From the NCBI GenBank assembly GCA_049999765.1, contig JBNGIQ010008328.1, forward strand, positions 1 to 64,000: a stretch of DNA of 64,000 nucleotides, read 5' to 3'. The DNA is from Phaeoceros laevis (taxonomy: Eukaryota; Anthocerotophyta; Anthocerotopsida; Notothyladales). The translations under genes were made by a program, and so were the position numbers. Of this stretch, positions 1 through 12,176 are shown one piece after another; positions within the stretch are counted from its first letter, which is position 1; every line of letters starts with the position of its first letter. Under the pieces are notes generated by a model that did not search any database, was not told the origin of the DNA, and saw only the letters and a program-made list of their open reading frames with translations.

Positions 1-537
1 AGTTGGGAAGGTTCGGTGTGGTAGGGTGAGTTGGATAGGTGGAAGCAGACTCAGCAGCTTCCTGACTTTTGTGTTTTTTTTTCCGCGAAACCAGATGTTC
101 GGTTAATGCTCTGCTCCGCATCCGGTCGTTTTAGATTGCTATGGTTGTTAGATCGGGCGGAGATTGGCATTCCTAGCTCGTCGATTTGGCACGAGTTGTT
201 TTCATCGCTATATGGCTCCAGGTGCTGACGGTTGTCGATTTCAATTCGAGGTTCGTGGCTCCCAATTCATCCTTCGCCTGACCTCTGCATAGCGAGGAAG
301 AAGAGACTATAGCAGCGGTGTTGGCGTGAGGGGCCAAGATTAAGGCCCCCTGAATTCACTTGAAGTCTACAGATCTGATCCCAGAGGCAAGTGGTCTTTC
401 GCCGGACACTCTCGGGTACTCTGAAGTGTTTCATCAGCTTCTTGGACGATTCACAAGATATCGGGGGATAACCACATGTACGTCTGTATGCGGGGAAGTG
501 TATCTCCAGACGCCTCCAGTTGATCTAGATTCACTTC
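1..537 (+). other. Upstream region / probable 5' UTR of F-box/WD40 gene
   Basis: No convincing coding exon is visible. The stretch runs directly into the first exon of the F-box/WD40 gene and contains several short upstream reading frames (for example 31-228 and 360-602) that look like chance frames or upstream ORFs in a long leader. Confidence 0.4.
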
Positions 538-3363
538 ATGGAGATAGCATACCGTTTTCCGACTTGGCCAGGAAGAAGCGGAGTGAATTTTGTCACAGAT
601 AGGTCAGCCAGCTTGGATGTGATGTCGCAAGATGTACCTACAACGTGGGATACTCCTTTGAGCGAAGAGGACCGACCAAGCGTATCGAACAGGGAAACAA
701 CTGCAGATATTCAAGGGCAGGAGAGCCCGTTGAACTGGAGGGATAGTTGCGGACGCAGACGACCTCCATCAGGGAGACGACCACAGGTGACAGTGTGCGG
801 TCCGGAAGATGAGGTGCTGGGAGATTTACCTCCGTATCAGGTAAGGCAGAGCTCCAGTGAGCCATGTGAAGAGCTAAGTTCTGAGGAGCAGGAGGCAGTG
901 TTTGTTGACCTAGTGGAACCGGAAGCAACTGACTCGCTGATAGAGTCATCTCAGGAGCTCACTCAAGGTGATAGCAGCTCCGAGAATGAGACTCAGGTTG
1001 TCGATCTGGATTTTGATAGCCTGATATTATGTGCATCGCGGTTGGCTTTACGTGACCTAGCCAATATGGCCCTATCATGTCGAAGATTGAGGGATGCTGC
1101 TTATTCCGACACAGTTTGGCAATTACAGTGCCGGTAGGTTTTTTTGCTTGAAACAACTTCGTCGTGCTTCATGGAGGAGGGCCCTACAGTGTCCTGGAGG
1201 GTCTCAATAGTAGGTTGTTAGCAATACCTCTTTGGTGTACTTAGATAGATGCCGTACACGAGAGTGCCTGTTTGGTCGACCTGGGAACGCTTGTATTGAC
1301 TGTGGTCAGCTGTAGGAAGCGGTGGCCTGCCAAAGAGCTTGGTCACGGAAAATTTGTTCATTGTGGAGGAAGAGAGGCATATGTTGCACGACATACAGCA
1401 ACACACCAGCTTAGGTTTATGGATCCTGTTGACTGGCAGGTCCAGATCTCGCCTTCACCTGTCAGCCATCTTTCCCTTGAGGATGACATGGTAACTGTTG
1501 CACAGGTAAGAGTATGACCGTGGACAGTTGGGATAAGTCTTTGGACTGTGTAGCAGAGTTTTAGGGGACCAGAATTAAAGTATGTTGTACCATCTATTGC
1601 AATGCTTTCCTTGTGCTGGTAACTGGTGACGTGCATACTGTTTTCCCAGGGTCCGAATATTTCCGTCTGGAGGTTGGGATCAGCTGACAATCCTCCGACC
1701 ATGGTACATAACCTGAGGGAGCACAATGCTCGTATCACTTGCATGCGGTATGTATCGAGAACTCTCTCTTTTTTTGACCCCAGACTCACTCAGCAGTCAT
1801 TTTATGGTCTGCCCAACCTTATGTTCTTTTGGTCTGCAGACTTTTTCCTACTACAAGGCATGGAACATTTCTTAATCGTTCCACCGGAAAAGACAGTCTT
1901 CTTGTGTCATCCAGCTGTGATCATACAATCCGGCTGTGGGGCAAGGTGCTGCACCTCCTTTATGCTTGTTAGCACAGCACTGAAGGCTGAAAGGAGTCAT
2001 GTCGTTGTCTGGTTTTTGGATTCTTTTGCAGTTGTTTACATCTCCGTTCTTTACAGGGCAGAAACTTCCGAACCTTTCGTGGACATTCTGGACCTGTTAG
2101 CACCCTTGCAGATAATCTGCTAGGGGATAACACAGTCTTGGCAAGTGGTGGCCTGGATGGTACTGTAAGACTGTGGGCCCTTCCATTTGCAACCCACCGT
2201 GGTCGGTCGCCTCTTCTGGCAACTCTATACAGCCATGAGCATGCAGTACGTGAGCTGGCTGTTGCCGGGTATTACTCCTGTAACATTGACTATTAGTTTC
2301 TGATTCATGTTTGAGCTTTTTTACTTTTTCCTGCTTGTCTGTACGGTGGACTCTGCTGTCATTGTGTATCGTGATCGTGCAGCTGATGATGCAGACCCCC
2401 ATGTCTTGCAGGCATAACAGCTCACTGCTTGTCAGTGCTGGAAAGGACTGCAAGGTAGGACTCACCATGTGTTACCTCTCTTCACCTTGTGTCCTGTTTC
2501 CTGCATGCTGAGCTCCATGGCAGGCTGCTGGATTAAAAGCTCCTTGTCAGCACATGCTGGTTGGGATATTGTCTGGCTTACTTACCTGGATGCTCCTTTG
2601 CAGGTTCGCGTGTGGGACACCACAGCCGCAGCAGTCTTAAGCACAGGGTCATGTGTTGGCGCAACTCGGAGCCCTGGCCTTCCAGCTGCTTTAAAGTGTG
2701 ATGGGGCCATGTGTTATGTGGTGGGTGGCTCTGCAGCAGTGGTGATTGATTTGCGGATCATGAAAACTGTTTCGACTGTTGCCACACATGATGCCGGAAT
2801 TCTCTCTTTTGCAATTGGTCCGTCGAAGTCGACAATCTGTACAGGAGGCGTTGATGGGTGAGGAGTTACTGGTCTATTTATTTCATTCAACAGTCTAGAG
2901 TGGCTGTGTTAGTTTAAGATGCATTAAAATAAATTGTGTTTAAGATTTTTTGTTGGCTTGTCCTGGTGTGTGCAGAACCGCCAAGCTGTGGGATGTACGG
3001 AAGTCAGAGACTATTCCTGAACCCTGGGCTGTGTTGGGCAATCATAACGGGGCTGTTGCCTGTGTTCATTTAGATGCATACAAGGTGATCACAGGAGGGC
3101 CAGAAGACAGCAATGTTTACGTTTGGGATGCCAATACAGGGTGTCTACTCAATAGCTTGGAAGTTGTGGATGACGGAGACCCATTCAAGCTGGTGGGACT
3201 TTCGGCATTGGCTGCCCAGGGAACACGTCTGGTTACTGGAACCTGTGCAGGCGTTCCAGGAGCAGTACGCATCCGAGACTTTTCAAACTGCACGGACGTC
3301 AAAATTGGTGATACTGAAGGTGCTGAGGAAGCGATGCAATCATCTAGGTTTTGGGCTCTGTAA
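538..3363 (+). CDS. F-box and WD40-repeat protein, 8 exons
   Basis: Exons read as 538-1133, 1316-1505, 1650-1747, 1840-1945, 2057-2268, 2412-2454, 2604-2857 and 2976-3363. All junctions are GT-AG and the frame closes, giving about 628 aa. The first exon has an acidic, Ser-rich N-terminus and then an F-box (LALRDLANMALSCRRLRDAA), continued across intron 1 as VWQLQCRKRWP. Exons 4-8 hold WD40 blades ending in IRLWGK, VRLWAL, VRVWDT, AKLWDV and VYVWDA. The architecture matches plant F-box/WD40 proteins such as Arabidopsis At3g52030, which are predicted SCF E3-ligase substrate receptors (F-box binding SKP1, propeller binding the substrate). The substrate is unknown. An in-frame ATG at 622 is an alternative start. 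Confidence 0.85.
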
Positions 3364-4662
3364 AGTGGCTTGACGTTCGGAGGCAAGTGAAGGTGTCAGC
3401 AAGACGACGAGTGGAGTGTTTATTTTGGATCTTTTTCCGGCACTTTTTGGAGTCTGTCGGGAGGTTCTAGGTGAGTTGATATCTCTGTGTGCTTATGTTG
3501 GGCATCCCTGCTCGCAACGTGTTTGTGCCAGTGACTTTGCAGACTTGATGAAAGTGCATGACCTTGTTTTAGCATGCACCGTTGCCAACCGTTACACGGT
3601 TACTAACTCACGTCTGCTTGTAGGCAGATGCAGTCGCAAGAGAACCAACTGGGGTGTATATGACGAGTTTGATGTACAGGTTTGAGGCAAGCAGACCCAG
3701 AAAAAGGGAGTTTGTTTACTGTGTTCTTCGGAGGGTGCCTTCCCAAGGTTACCAATCACAGCTTCAACCAATCCTTCAATGCCAATATTTAATATCTATG
3801 TTCTGATGAGATGGTAGACAGCATACGCGAGGGCGGAGTGCTCAACGGGTTTCTGGAACATATCGGTAGGGGGCGACAATCCGTGAAGGAATGGATGGAA
3901 TTAGTTGAAGCTCACCTGCAACTGTGCAAGCTGCTGGATGGATAAAGTGATGATGTCCTCACACGTGTCTATGTCCCAAAACGTTGCAAATGCCACGAGC
4001 TTTTGAAGTTATTTGCGTCTAACAGCGGAACACTGATGAATTAGATACTATGTGTGCTCTTTCCACCAGGGGATTAGTGGATCATACAATGATGATGCCC
4101 TGCTGCAATGCAAGCGAATGATCTTGAGACTGCTGCAAGTCATTATCTTGACACTCATCTCTGACTCATCATAAACTATAGTCGCTAAACAACTGTTATG
4201 ACTGGAGCAGGTTGAAGATTAAGTTCTCTTAGTTATCTCTCAGTGGATTGTGTGAAAAGGCAATAGAATGTCAAAGCGGACGATGCAGCATTGGCCACCA
4301 GGCGGCATCTTGTAGCTGCCACAATGAAAACCACTCGACGCTTTGTGCTTTTGGACGCTATCGGGCTCGCAATACAAGGCACGATACCTCTATGTCCGGT
4401 TTGCCAAAATGAGCCGTGGCCTTCAAAGCTGGCCTCCGAGGTGGAAGCTATCGGACAAGGCACGATCCAGTACCNNNNNNNNNNTATCGGACAAGGCACG
4501 ATCCAGTACCTCTATGTCCGGTTTGCCAAAACTGAACCGTAATGGTGGCTTCTGATCGTGATTGTCGAGCACAGTGTCGTCTCTGCTGCTGCAACATTTC
4601 CGAGAGGGAAGGATTAGCCAGTGCGGTCGGGCTGTGCCTGCTGCATACTCTGAAAAGTGTCC
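3364..4662. other. Intergenic region with local duplication around a 10-N gap
   Basis: The first few hundred bases are probably the 3' UTR of the F-box/WD40 gene. Around 4357-4540 a short segment (CTATCGG...CAAGGCACGAT...TATGTCCGGTTTGCCAAAA) occurs twice, and its core is repeated on both sides of ten Ns at 4475-4484. This may be a real tandem repeat or a gap-closing artefact. No protein-coding exon is supported. Confidence 0.45.
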
Positions 4663-6649
4663 ATGGGGGCAGGTACCGGTGCTCTTTTGCTTTTGGGAGG
4701 CCTCATTCTCTACCTGGTGTGGGATCTGGTGGTAAAGAACTATCTCACGTACCGCAAGCTCGTCAGGCAGGGTATCAAAGGGCCCCCGTTTCGGCCAGTG
4801 CTGGGCCACTTGCCCGAAATACGCAAAGCCCAGTCCCTTCCCCAGGTACGCCTACACCTACTCGGCTATAGGGCTATGGCAGCCACCTTATATCTATTCT
4901 TGAATCCGGTCTATCCATGATCTCGAGTTTTCTGAAAATTTTCATACATGTCCAGCTAGTAGACTAGTGGACATCTCGACCGGTGCAGGTTTCAACTGTC
5001 GACCCACTTTCAAATGGGGTGGAATATTAATTGCAATGCCCGCAGGTGTGCTCAATTGAGTGGGAGTGGCGGAGGAAGTATGGCGGGATCTGCGTGTTTG
5101 GATTCGGACCCACTCCCCGCCTCTCCATCACCGATCCAAATCTCATTCGGGAGGTAAGGATGTTGAAACTTGTCCAGAACTTAGCAATGTTGTCTCTCAC
5201 GATCCTAAACCCTTCGTGCATACATAGACTATTTGCTGCACTTGCAAATTTGACAAAGTTTAGAGACCTACAGGTTGGGAACCAATCCATGGCTACCTGA
5301 TTGTGAGAGCTCTGCAGATATTTGTGGCCAACAATGAGTCGTATGGCAAGACGAAGCTGTTCAAGGAGGCGTTTCCGATTTTGGGAACAGGCCTCATCTT
5401 CGCAGACGGCCAGTTCTGGGCTCACCAGCGCAAAATGATCAATCCCACTTTCTCCGCAAAGCAGATCAAAGTAAGTGGTCACCTGTAGATCCGTGGAGGT
5501 CCCACATTTTCTCTACAGAAGTCTCGAGAGATGGATCTTGAAATTTTAAGCTGGCCAGCCTGGTTCGTGAACGGGTTCCCAGAATATGTCTGATTGCAGA
5601 AGGCGATTCCGGTGATGATGGAGAGCGTGGCAAGCTTGACGCGGAGGTGGGACGAGCTGCTGCTCGCTGCAGACGGCACTGCAGAGATTGAGGTGCACGA
5701 GGAGGTACTGTGGCTGTCCCTGGACATCATCCGCCGGGCGGCGCTGGGCAACAGCCAGTCGCGGTCGGTGCAGGGCTCGCAGGACATGGCGCACGCTTTC
5801 ACGCGCTACATGGACGCCACGCTCAATCCCAAGCACAAGGCGCTGCACCTGCTGCTGCCGGGCTACCGCTACCTGCCCACGGCGAGCCGGCGGGAGAGGG
5901 AGCTCTGGGAGCGCCGGCTGCTAGGCATGCTCCAAGAGGCCATCGCCAGGAGGGAGGAGAAGGAGCAGGAGCAGGACCGGGATGACCTGCTAGGCACGTT
6001 GATGGCGGCCGACATGGGCACCAACCAGCTCATCAACGAGTGCTTCACCTTCCTCGTGGGCGGCCACGAGACGACGGGCCAGCTGCTGGCCTGGAGCCTG
6101 CTGCTGCTGGCGCAGCACACCGAGTGGCAGGAGCGGGTGCGGGCGGAGGTGCGCGCGGTGTGGCCCGACCCCGACCGGGAGCCCCTGCCGGGGGTGCTGT
6201 CGGGGCTGCGGGACCTGGGCATGCTCATGGCCGAGGCGCTCAGGCTCTTCCCCCCGGTCTTCCAGATGGTGCGCCGCTGCGTGCGCCCCAACCGGCTGGG
6301 CCCCTACTCCATCCCGGCCGGGGTGGAACTCCAGGTGCCGCTCTACGTCCTGCACACCGACCCGGAGGTGTGGGGGCCGGATGCCACCCAATTTCGCCCG
6401 GAGAGGTTCAAGGACGGCGTCACCGCCGCCTGCAGCCATCCTCTGGGCTACATTCCCTTCGGAGTTGGTCCCAGAATCTGCATCGGCCAGGGCTTCGCTG
6501 TATCTGAAGCCAAGGTGGCGCTTGCCACGCTGGTCAACAAGTACACCTGGACCTTGGCACCGGGATACCGCCAGAAATACACCTATGCCGTCACGCTGAG
6601 GCCAGGGGGCCCCCTTCCCATCCTGCTTCAGCGGGCACCCCGATCTTGA
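4663..6649 (+). CDS. Cytochrome P450 (CYP72-clan-like), 4 exons
   Basis: Exons 4663-4845, 5046-5153, 5318-5470 and 5600-6649 are all multiples of three (phase-0 introns), giving 497 aa, a normal plant P450 length. The ATG at 4663 starts a hydrophobic ER anchor (ALLLLGGLILYLVW), followed by a GPPFRPVLGHL proline hinge. The last exon carries the I-helix oxygen-binding motif GGHETT (about residue 303), the K-helix ExxR (EALR), the PERF element (RPERF) and the haem-binding loop FGVGPRICIG with the ligand Cys near residue 441. All catalytic signatures are intact, so this is probably an active ER monooxygenase. The AHQRK and NPTF elements in exon 3 fit the CYP72 clan. The substrate cannot be told from sequence. 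The last exon is strikingly GC-rich compared with exons 1-3. Confidence 0.92.
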
Positions 6650-7029
6650 ACAATTTTTGAGGACATCTTCCTCGACAACAGTGCTCGAGATCACAAACTT
6701 GTTATCTAGAGGCTGTAAGTTTGTGAGTTCCCACCTAGACCTAGGCTTGGAATCAAGCCATGAAACCAGAACAAATGGCACGCGTACGTTAGGCATCTGT
6801 ATCTAGACAGTCTACCTACCTTATGAAAATCATCAGTCAGCAATGCCTTGCAGACTACAGGATGTAGTTAGTCCCTGTCCACTAAGGAAAGTCCACTCCG
6901 GGTTTACAATCATACCGAAGTTCCTGCAACGTCTGCTTCTCGAGCGAATCATTATCCTGGCAGCAAGCTAAGTGTGATTCATGACCACATTAAGTTCTCT
7001 GGTTTTACGTATACCGTTCTGTCCATGGA
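6650..7029. other. Convergent intergenic region
   Basis: Shared 3' region between the plus-strand P450 and the minus-strand F-box gene, which ends at 7030. No further exon is seen. Confidence 0.4.
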
Positions 7030-9033
7030 TCATATAAGCTGCTGGGAGACACGGATTCCAACAACGGGTGCATCCTCTCCCGCTCTCATAACATGATACG
7101 TCATCTGCAAACCTGCCCACTCCAGCTCCACATCAGCATCATACTGACCAGTGGGAGGCTGGCATCTAGGCAACCTTCTGGAAGTTCACTGAGTTCAGAC
7201 GGCGAGGTTGTGTAAAACAAACTTAGTGCTTTCCAATCTGCCCTTGTCAGCTTTAGAAGGAAACTAGAGAAAGCAGTACCTTCGTTGGGCTGGAGGTTTG
7301 TGCATGCCCCAACAGAGTAGCAGGAACTTATGCCCTTTGGTTGCCAATCTCCAGGAGCGCCAACCCATGACTTGAGATCAAGAACGCCTAGAGGTCATGG
7401 TCGCAATGATGAGTCGACGGCTTTTGTGGATAGTCAGTACCAGTAAATAGTCTCATTTCAGCCTGCTTTCCACTTTAAAGGCCTCACAACAAGTGGCATG
7501 CCTACTAATGTCGTTACAAGTGCACATGAAGCGAACAAAACGAGAACCCTGTTTGTGCTGTTCCGCGAACTGGTGAGTATGAGTAGAGCAAACTTGTAAA
7601 CGCACGTTTGTACCAGACGTATGTGACGTTTCGCCACCAACTTTTTCTTGGCATGCGGCTGCTTACCCAAGGTTTCGCTGCTGACCATCTGCGATGCGTC
7701 GAATATGCCTGCAGATGCTACCTTACAGCCGGAGCGGACAGTGTGTGAAGCTATCTCCTCGAATTTCCAGGTTCCATCCGTGTGCTCCTCATGTAAAAAT
7801 AATTCCCAGTGCCTAGCATCGAGAGTTTGCATCGTGCCTGCAATACACGTTTAGGTCTTTTTGTCATTCTCCCTTTCCAGGAATGGTACTGGTTCAATTA
7901 TCCGTGGACTCAGAGTCCTCAAGCACAAATCTGTGACTTCCACGCAAGCACACCTTCACAAGTTGAAAGATTGCAAACGGGACAACGAACGAGGTGAAGA
8001 TCTGCACAGCCTCCGATGACACAACAAGGAACATCAACTCTTGAGTCTTAACAGTTTCGACAGCTGCAAAGTTCTCAGGACATAAGGAATAGATCAAGCA
8101 GGAAAAGGTGGTGACTTGAGACTCTGTCAGCATGCATGCGCACCTGCAATCCAGGGGCCTCTCTTCACATCAATTATATGCTGGGAGCTCGGCGGCAATC
8201 TTATAGTTCTCCGACTGCCGCACTTGTTTAGAGGAGAAGTCAGATCCAGTGTGTCTGTGGCAATGGCTTCACCTGACTCGATACAGAAGGCACCTACCCT
8301 CATCCAATCTGAAGCACACAGACTATTTAAATGAGAAAGCTCCGTTTCGAAAACAGTCAGGAATGCTCCTGAAGATGAGCTTCCCTGTGACTGTCAGGTT
8401 TGTAAAAATTAGGGACACCTGCAAAGCATCAACTCACCAATGTGTCGTTCGGGATTGTGGCTGGAATAAGCATGGCATCCATCTGCAAAGCAACCAGTAA
8501 CATCTGTATCACACATGTTCGCAACATTGTATCACACATGTTCGCAACATTTGAACACAGTTGTGCATTTGGTTGCTATCAAACACGCAAAGTCACGGCC
8601 CGTCCGCTTCGCTTCTGTGTTCACAGATTGACAATACATGTGTATGCCTAAACCTTCCACTTTGAGGAACTTCAAAGATAACTGTGAAATCATGTAGAAC
8701 GCAACGATCATTCCTTGCTATGGACAGAGGCGATCATTCATGAGCAGGTCGGCCGCATCTCTCACCAACTGCTGCGATATAGAGTCTTCTCCAGCTAAAC
8801 CGAGGTTCTTCGGGAACAGAAAATTGCAGGTCTCGAATGCACAAAGCTTTCCAAACAGAATCGTCCATCACCATTGAATAAAATTGTCGATTCACGAGAG
8901 CAAGCTGCATCAAGGACCTCCCGTCCATAAAAGACATTACTGAAGTCCATATATCTTGATTGTACCTGGAGACATTGACAGGCCATAATTGAATTGGACA
9001 GGAATTCGAGACAGCATCTTCACCTCCACTCAT
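7030..9033 (-). CDS. F-box protein of the plant At3g61730 (RMF) type, 6 exons
   Basis: On the minus strand the exons are 9033-8766, 8368-8144, 8001-7954, 7837-7667, 7387-7280 and 7112-7030. Every intron is phase 1 and the sum is 903 nt (300 aa). Residues about 18-65 form an F-box (DIWTSVMSFMDGRSLMQLAL). Downstream blocks read DWMRVGAF, ADLHLVRCPVCNLSTCEG, TMQTLDARHWELFL, DLKSWVGAPGDWQPKG, TNLQPNEG and, at the C-terminus, MRAGEDAPVVGIRVSQQLI. From memory these match the conserved plant family of probable F-box protein At3g61730/RMF, a putative SCF component. The Cys pair in RCPVCN could be structural. ATG 9033 is chosen because the upstream frame opens only with GTG. Confidence 0.85.
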
Positions 9034-9788
9034 GATCACCACACATGCCGGTTTTAACCAATTGATGTCTGGTGACTTGCAAGTCACCAGAAATCAGCAT
9101 GTTTTGTGTAACTTCCAACAGATCGAGATGGCAATATGCTGGCTGCTTATATACCTAAGAATGTGAAACAGGAAATCTCAACAGGAAACGGAGGCGCATC
9201 GGGTCGGACATGCCAGTTAAGTCGGGATGCTTGAGAAACTTTGGAGGCATGGTGGTACACCGTTGCACAACTATTCACAGACGCATTTGCGGCAGTTCCC
9301 GGTATCCAAGAGCGCACAGCAGGCAGCACTGCCGTCATTGATTCATGCTGGAAGACGCTCGTCCACACTTCCCGATATGATGATGAAAATCAGGAACGAG
9401 AACTTTGAAGAGCCAAGAAATAAGCGAACTTAAAAAATTTGCTTTGCTGTCCGTTATCCAACAGGCCGACGACTCCGACCGTGCTCGAGCGCTCGAGCCT
9501 CGAAGTGCAGTACCGAGTCGTATTTTTTGAGTATCGTGGAAGCTTGCTGGCTGCAGCCCCCGCAAGTAGTGAAGTCTTCCTACTGATTTCCCTGCTGCTG
9601 GTGCTGTCCCGGTGTCATGTTTGACTGCAGTTCTGTTGCAGTCACGGTGTCATCGCTTTTCCCGAGCGAAGCTGCTTCAACAAACTGTTCTACTGGCAGT
9701 TTTACAAGGTTCTCGCAGCTGCCACAGCTGTACGTTGATCGTTTGAGCAAGCTGCATCCGCTTTCTGTGGTGAATCTCTATCTCGGAT
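9034..9788. other. Divergent intergenic / promoter region
   Basis: This lies between the divergently oriented F-box (-) and MFS (+) genes, so it should hold both promoters and 5' UTRs. No exon or clear repeat is seen. Confidence 0.4.
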
Positions 9789-11472
9789 ATGATACGCAGA
9801 ACGAGGAAGATGTATTTTGGGGTTTCAATGTCACTCATTCTCATCAATCTGGCAGCTATTCTGGAAAAAGCCGATGAGGGTCTGCTACCAGCGGTGTACA
9901 AGGAAATAAGTCTGGCTTTTAATGCCAGTCCATCTATGCTCGGAACCTTAACTTTCATTCGGGCACTTGTTCAAGCCTTATCCTCACCTTTGGCTGGTGT
10001 TCTGGCTATGCGATATCCAAGGCCATCAGTGATAGGGATTGGGACGGTCTTCTGGGGATGTTCCACAGCTTTAGTAGCTCTCGCACAAACATTCACACAG
10101 TGTGCTGTAGCCAGAGCAATAAATGGAGTAGGTCTAGCGATAGTTATCCCAGCTCTACAGTCATTTATTGCTGATAGCTATGTGGAGACTGGCAGGGGTG
10201 TGGCATTTGGGTGGTTGAACTTTGTCGGTGCTTTTGGTGCTATTGGTGGCAGTATGACAGCGACAATAATGGCAGGAGGCACATTTGGAGGTATTCCTGG
10301 GTGGAGACTGGCATTCTTGATGATGGCTGTGGTGAGCTGCACAATAGGCTGGCTTGTCCATGTGTTTGTGGTTGATCCGAGAGGCGGTGAGCCCTCTTTC
10401 CACTCTGCATCTCATCGGCATTCAAGGTGCGTGTGCTCATTCTTTGTTTTGGTGGTAAGTCTCTTCCTTCACTTGTTGCAAAGAAGTGGCCCAGGAGAAC
10501 CCGTTCGCCAGTGGTTCACCAGCTGAAGTGCTAGTGGAGGTAATATGTCCTTAATTTGCTTCAGAGGTCTCCTTCACAACCGTATCTCAAGAAGGCATGC
10601 TGATGTCTGGAAAGATGCCTGGTCTGCTGTGAAAGCTGTGGTGAAGATTACAACGTTCCAAATAATCATCATGCAAGGACTTGTTGGGTCACTTCCTTGG
10701 ACTGCAATGGTTTTCTTTACCATGTGGTTGGAGCTAATAGGCAAGTGCTTTGGTTGTCAACAGCTTAGTCACTGGAGCTCGGAACTATCCTGTTTAGGAA
10801 GAACGCTTGGTCCGTTTATGATTAACAAGTGGAATCCTTGTATGCTGCCCTTATATTGATCACTTGTCGGAACATTCAGGATTTGGACACACAGGTGCAG
10901 CAACTCTCATAGCGCTCTTTCAAGCTGGTACTGCACTAGGTGCCTTGCTTGGCGGGTGGTTGGGTGATCAGGCGGCACGCAGGTTCCCTGCTACTGGACG
11001 TGTGATGTGTGCCCAGTTCAGTGCTTTTATGGGTGTACCGTTTTCTTGGGCGCTGCTTGTTCGAGTTAAACAGGATCCAACCAACTGGTCATCTTATGCA
11101 GCTGTTCTCTTCTTTCTGGGCATGACCATCAGCTGGTGCCAGTCCTGTGCAAACAACCCTATTTTCGCTGAGATTGTGCCAGCACAGCACAGGACAATAA
11201 TATATGCGTTTGATCGAGCGTTTGAAGGCTCGTTTGCTGCTATTGCCGCACCAACTGTGGGCATTCTAGCGGAGAAGGTTTGGGGCTACAGAGTTGATCA
11301 GCCAATTCCTCCAGCTGGATCTCCCGAGGAAGCCATGGCCCTGTCAAAAGGTCTGTTCGCAGTTTTAGCAGTACCTTTTGGCCTCTGTAGCTTATGTTAC
11401 ACTGCTTTGTATTTCTCCTACCCCCGGGACAAGGAGCAGGCGAGAACGTATCAGTTTCTAGATTTGGAATAG
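9789..11472 (+). CDS. Major facilitator superfamily transporter (UNE2/At1g78130-like), 3 exons
   Basis: Exons 9789-10426, 10565-10740 and 10880-11472 give 1407 nt (468 aa) in one frame. The second intron uses a GC donor (ATAG then GCAAGT) with a normal AG acceptor. The protein is a 12-helix MFS-type carrier: a long N-terminal helical half (SLILINLAAILEKADEGLLP..., SFIADSYV), a hydrophilic central loop, then LVGSLPWTAMVFFTMWLELIGFGHTGAA and the C-terminal helices with GGWLGDQAARRFP, which resembles the MFS loop motif. It resembles the plant UNE2-like group, distantly related to spinster transporters. The substrate is unknown. An open stretch at about 10495-10541 (EVAQENPFASG...) could be an alternative exon if an upstream donor is used. 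Confidence 0.82.
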
Positions 11473-12176
11473 CCCTTCATTCAACAGAAAAACTGAAGGG
11501 ACGTTTGATCTTAAGGTGATATTTTGGGTGCGCATACCTCGTTTCTGGTAAGATTTGGAAGGCGGGGATACTTAACGGTTTTGAACGTTCTTGATGTATG
11601 TCTGATTGCAAAGACTCGAATTTCATGTTTCTTGGTGTGGAGCAGGACTTGCCAAGCACTTGTCCAATGTTGCATCAAACTCATTAGCTTCCAGGTAGGT
11701 CACTTGGACTGGTGCCCTGGAATTGCTGAAGAAGACCAGCTAACCAACTTCACCGTTGTAAAGTAAGTTTAACTTCGTTCTACTTGAATGTCTGAAAGAA
11801 AGCCAGTGAGCGCCCACTGTTCGACTGGTAGGTCAGCTCGCTTTGTATTTCGTCAAGTTGTTTTCCGGTGCTGGTTAGCTACCTGCTTCCTATTAAACTG
11901 TTGTTCCCCAATGAGTGCCAGCTTCTGGGTGATTGCAATTGCTGCTTTCAATATTTCAACAATATTGACGGTTTAATGAATAACCACCTTATTTACTGAT
12001 TTGCTACTAGGTGCACCGGCTTTCACTGGTTAAGAAGTTGATGTAGGAAGGGCATGTGATGTTGCAAGCACATACATTTGTGTTTACGCTTCTTGGAGAG
12101 CCATCATGGATCTTTGGTAGCCCTTGAACTGGTGGATTGTGCGAGAAAATGGCCCCACCTGCTAGTGATTCTACAA
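11473..12176. other. Intergenic region after MFS gene
   Basis: Probably 3' UTR and spacer. No coding exon is supported. It ends where the tandem duplication of the J-protein 3' region begins. Confidence 0.35.

Noticed and set aside
3416-3685. 89-aa ORF after the F-box/WD40 gene
   Set aside because: Lies in the expected 3' UTR, without domain or splice signals tying it to the upstream frame.
5990-6796. 268-aa minus-strand ORF opposite the P450
   Set aside because: Antisense shadow of the GC-rich P450 last exon, without domain or splice support.
10444-10541. Extra exon in the MFS gene (EVAQENPFASG...)
   Set aside because: Requires another donor in exon 1 and does not fit the phase into the next exon; direct joining of 10426 to 10565 keeps the frame. 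Mentioned only as a possible alternative.
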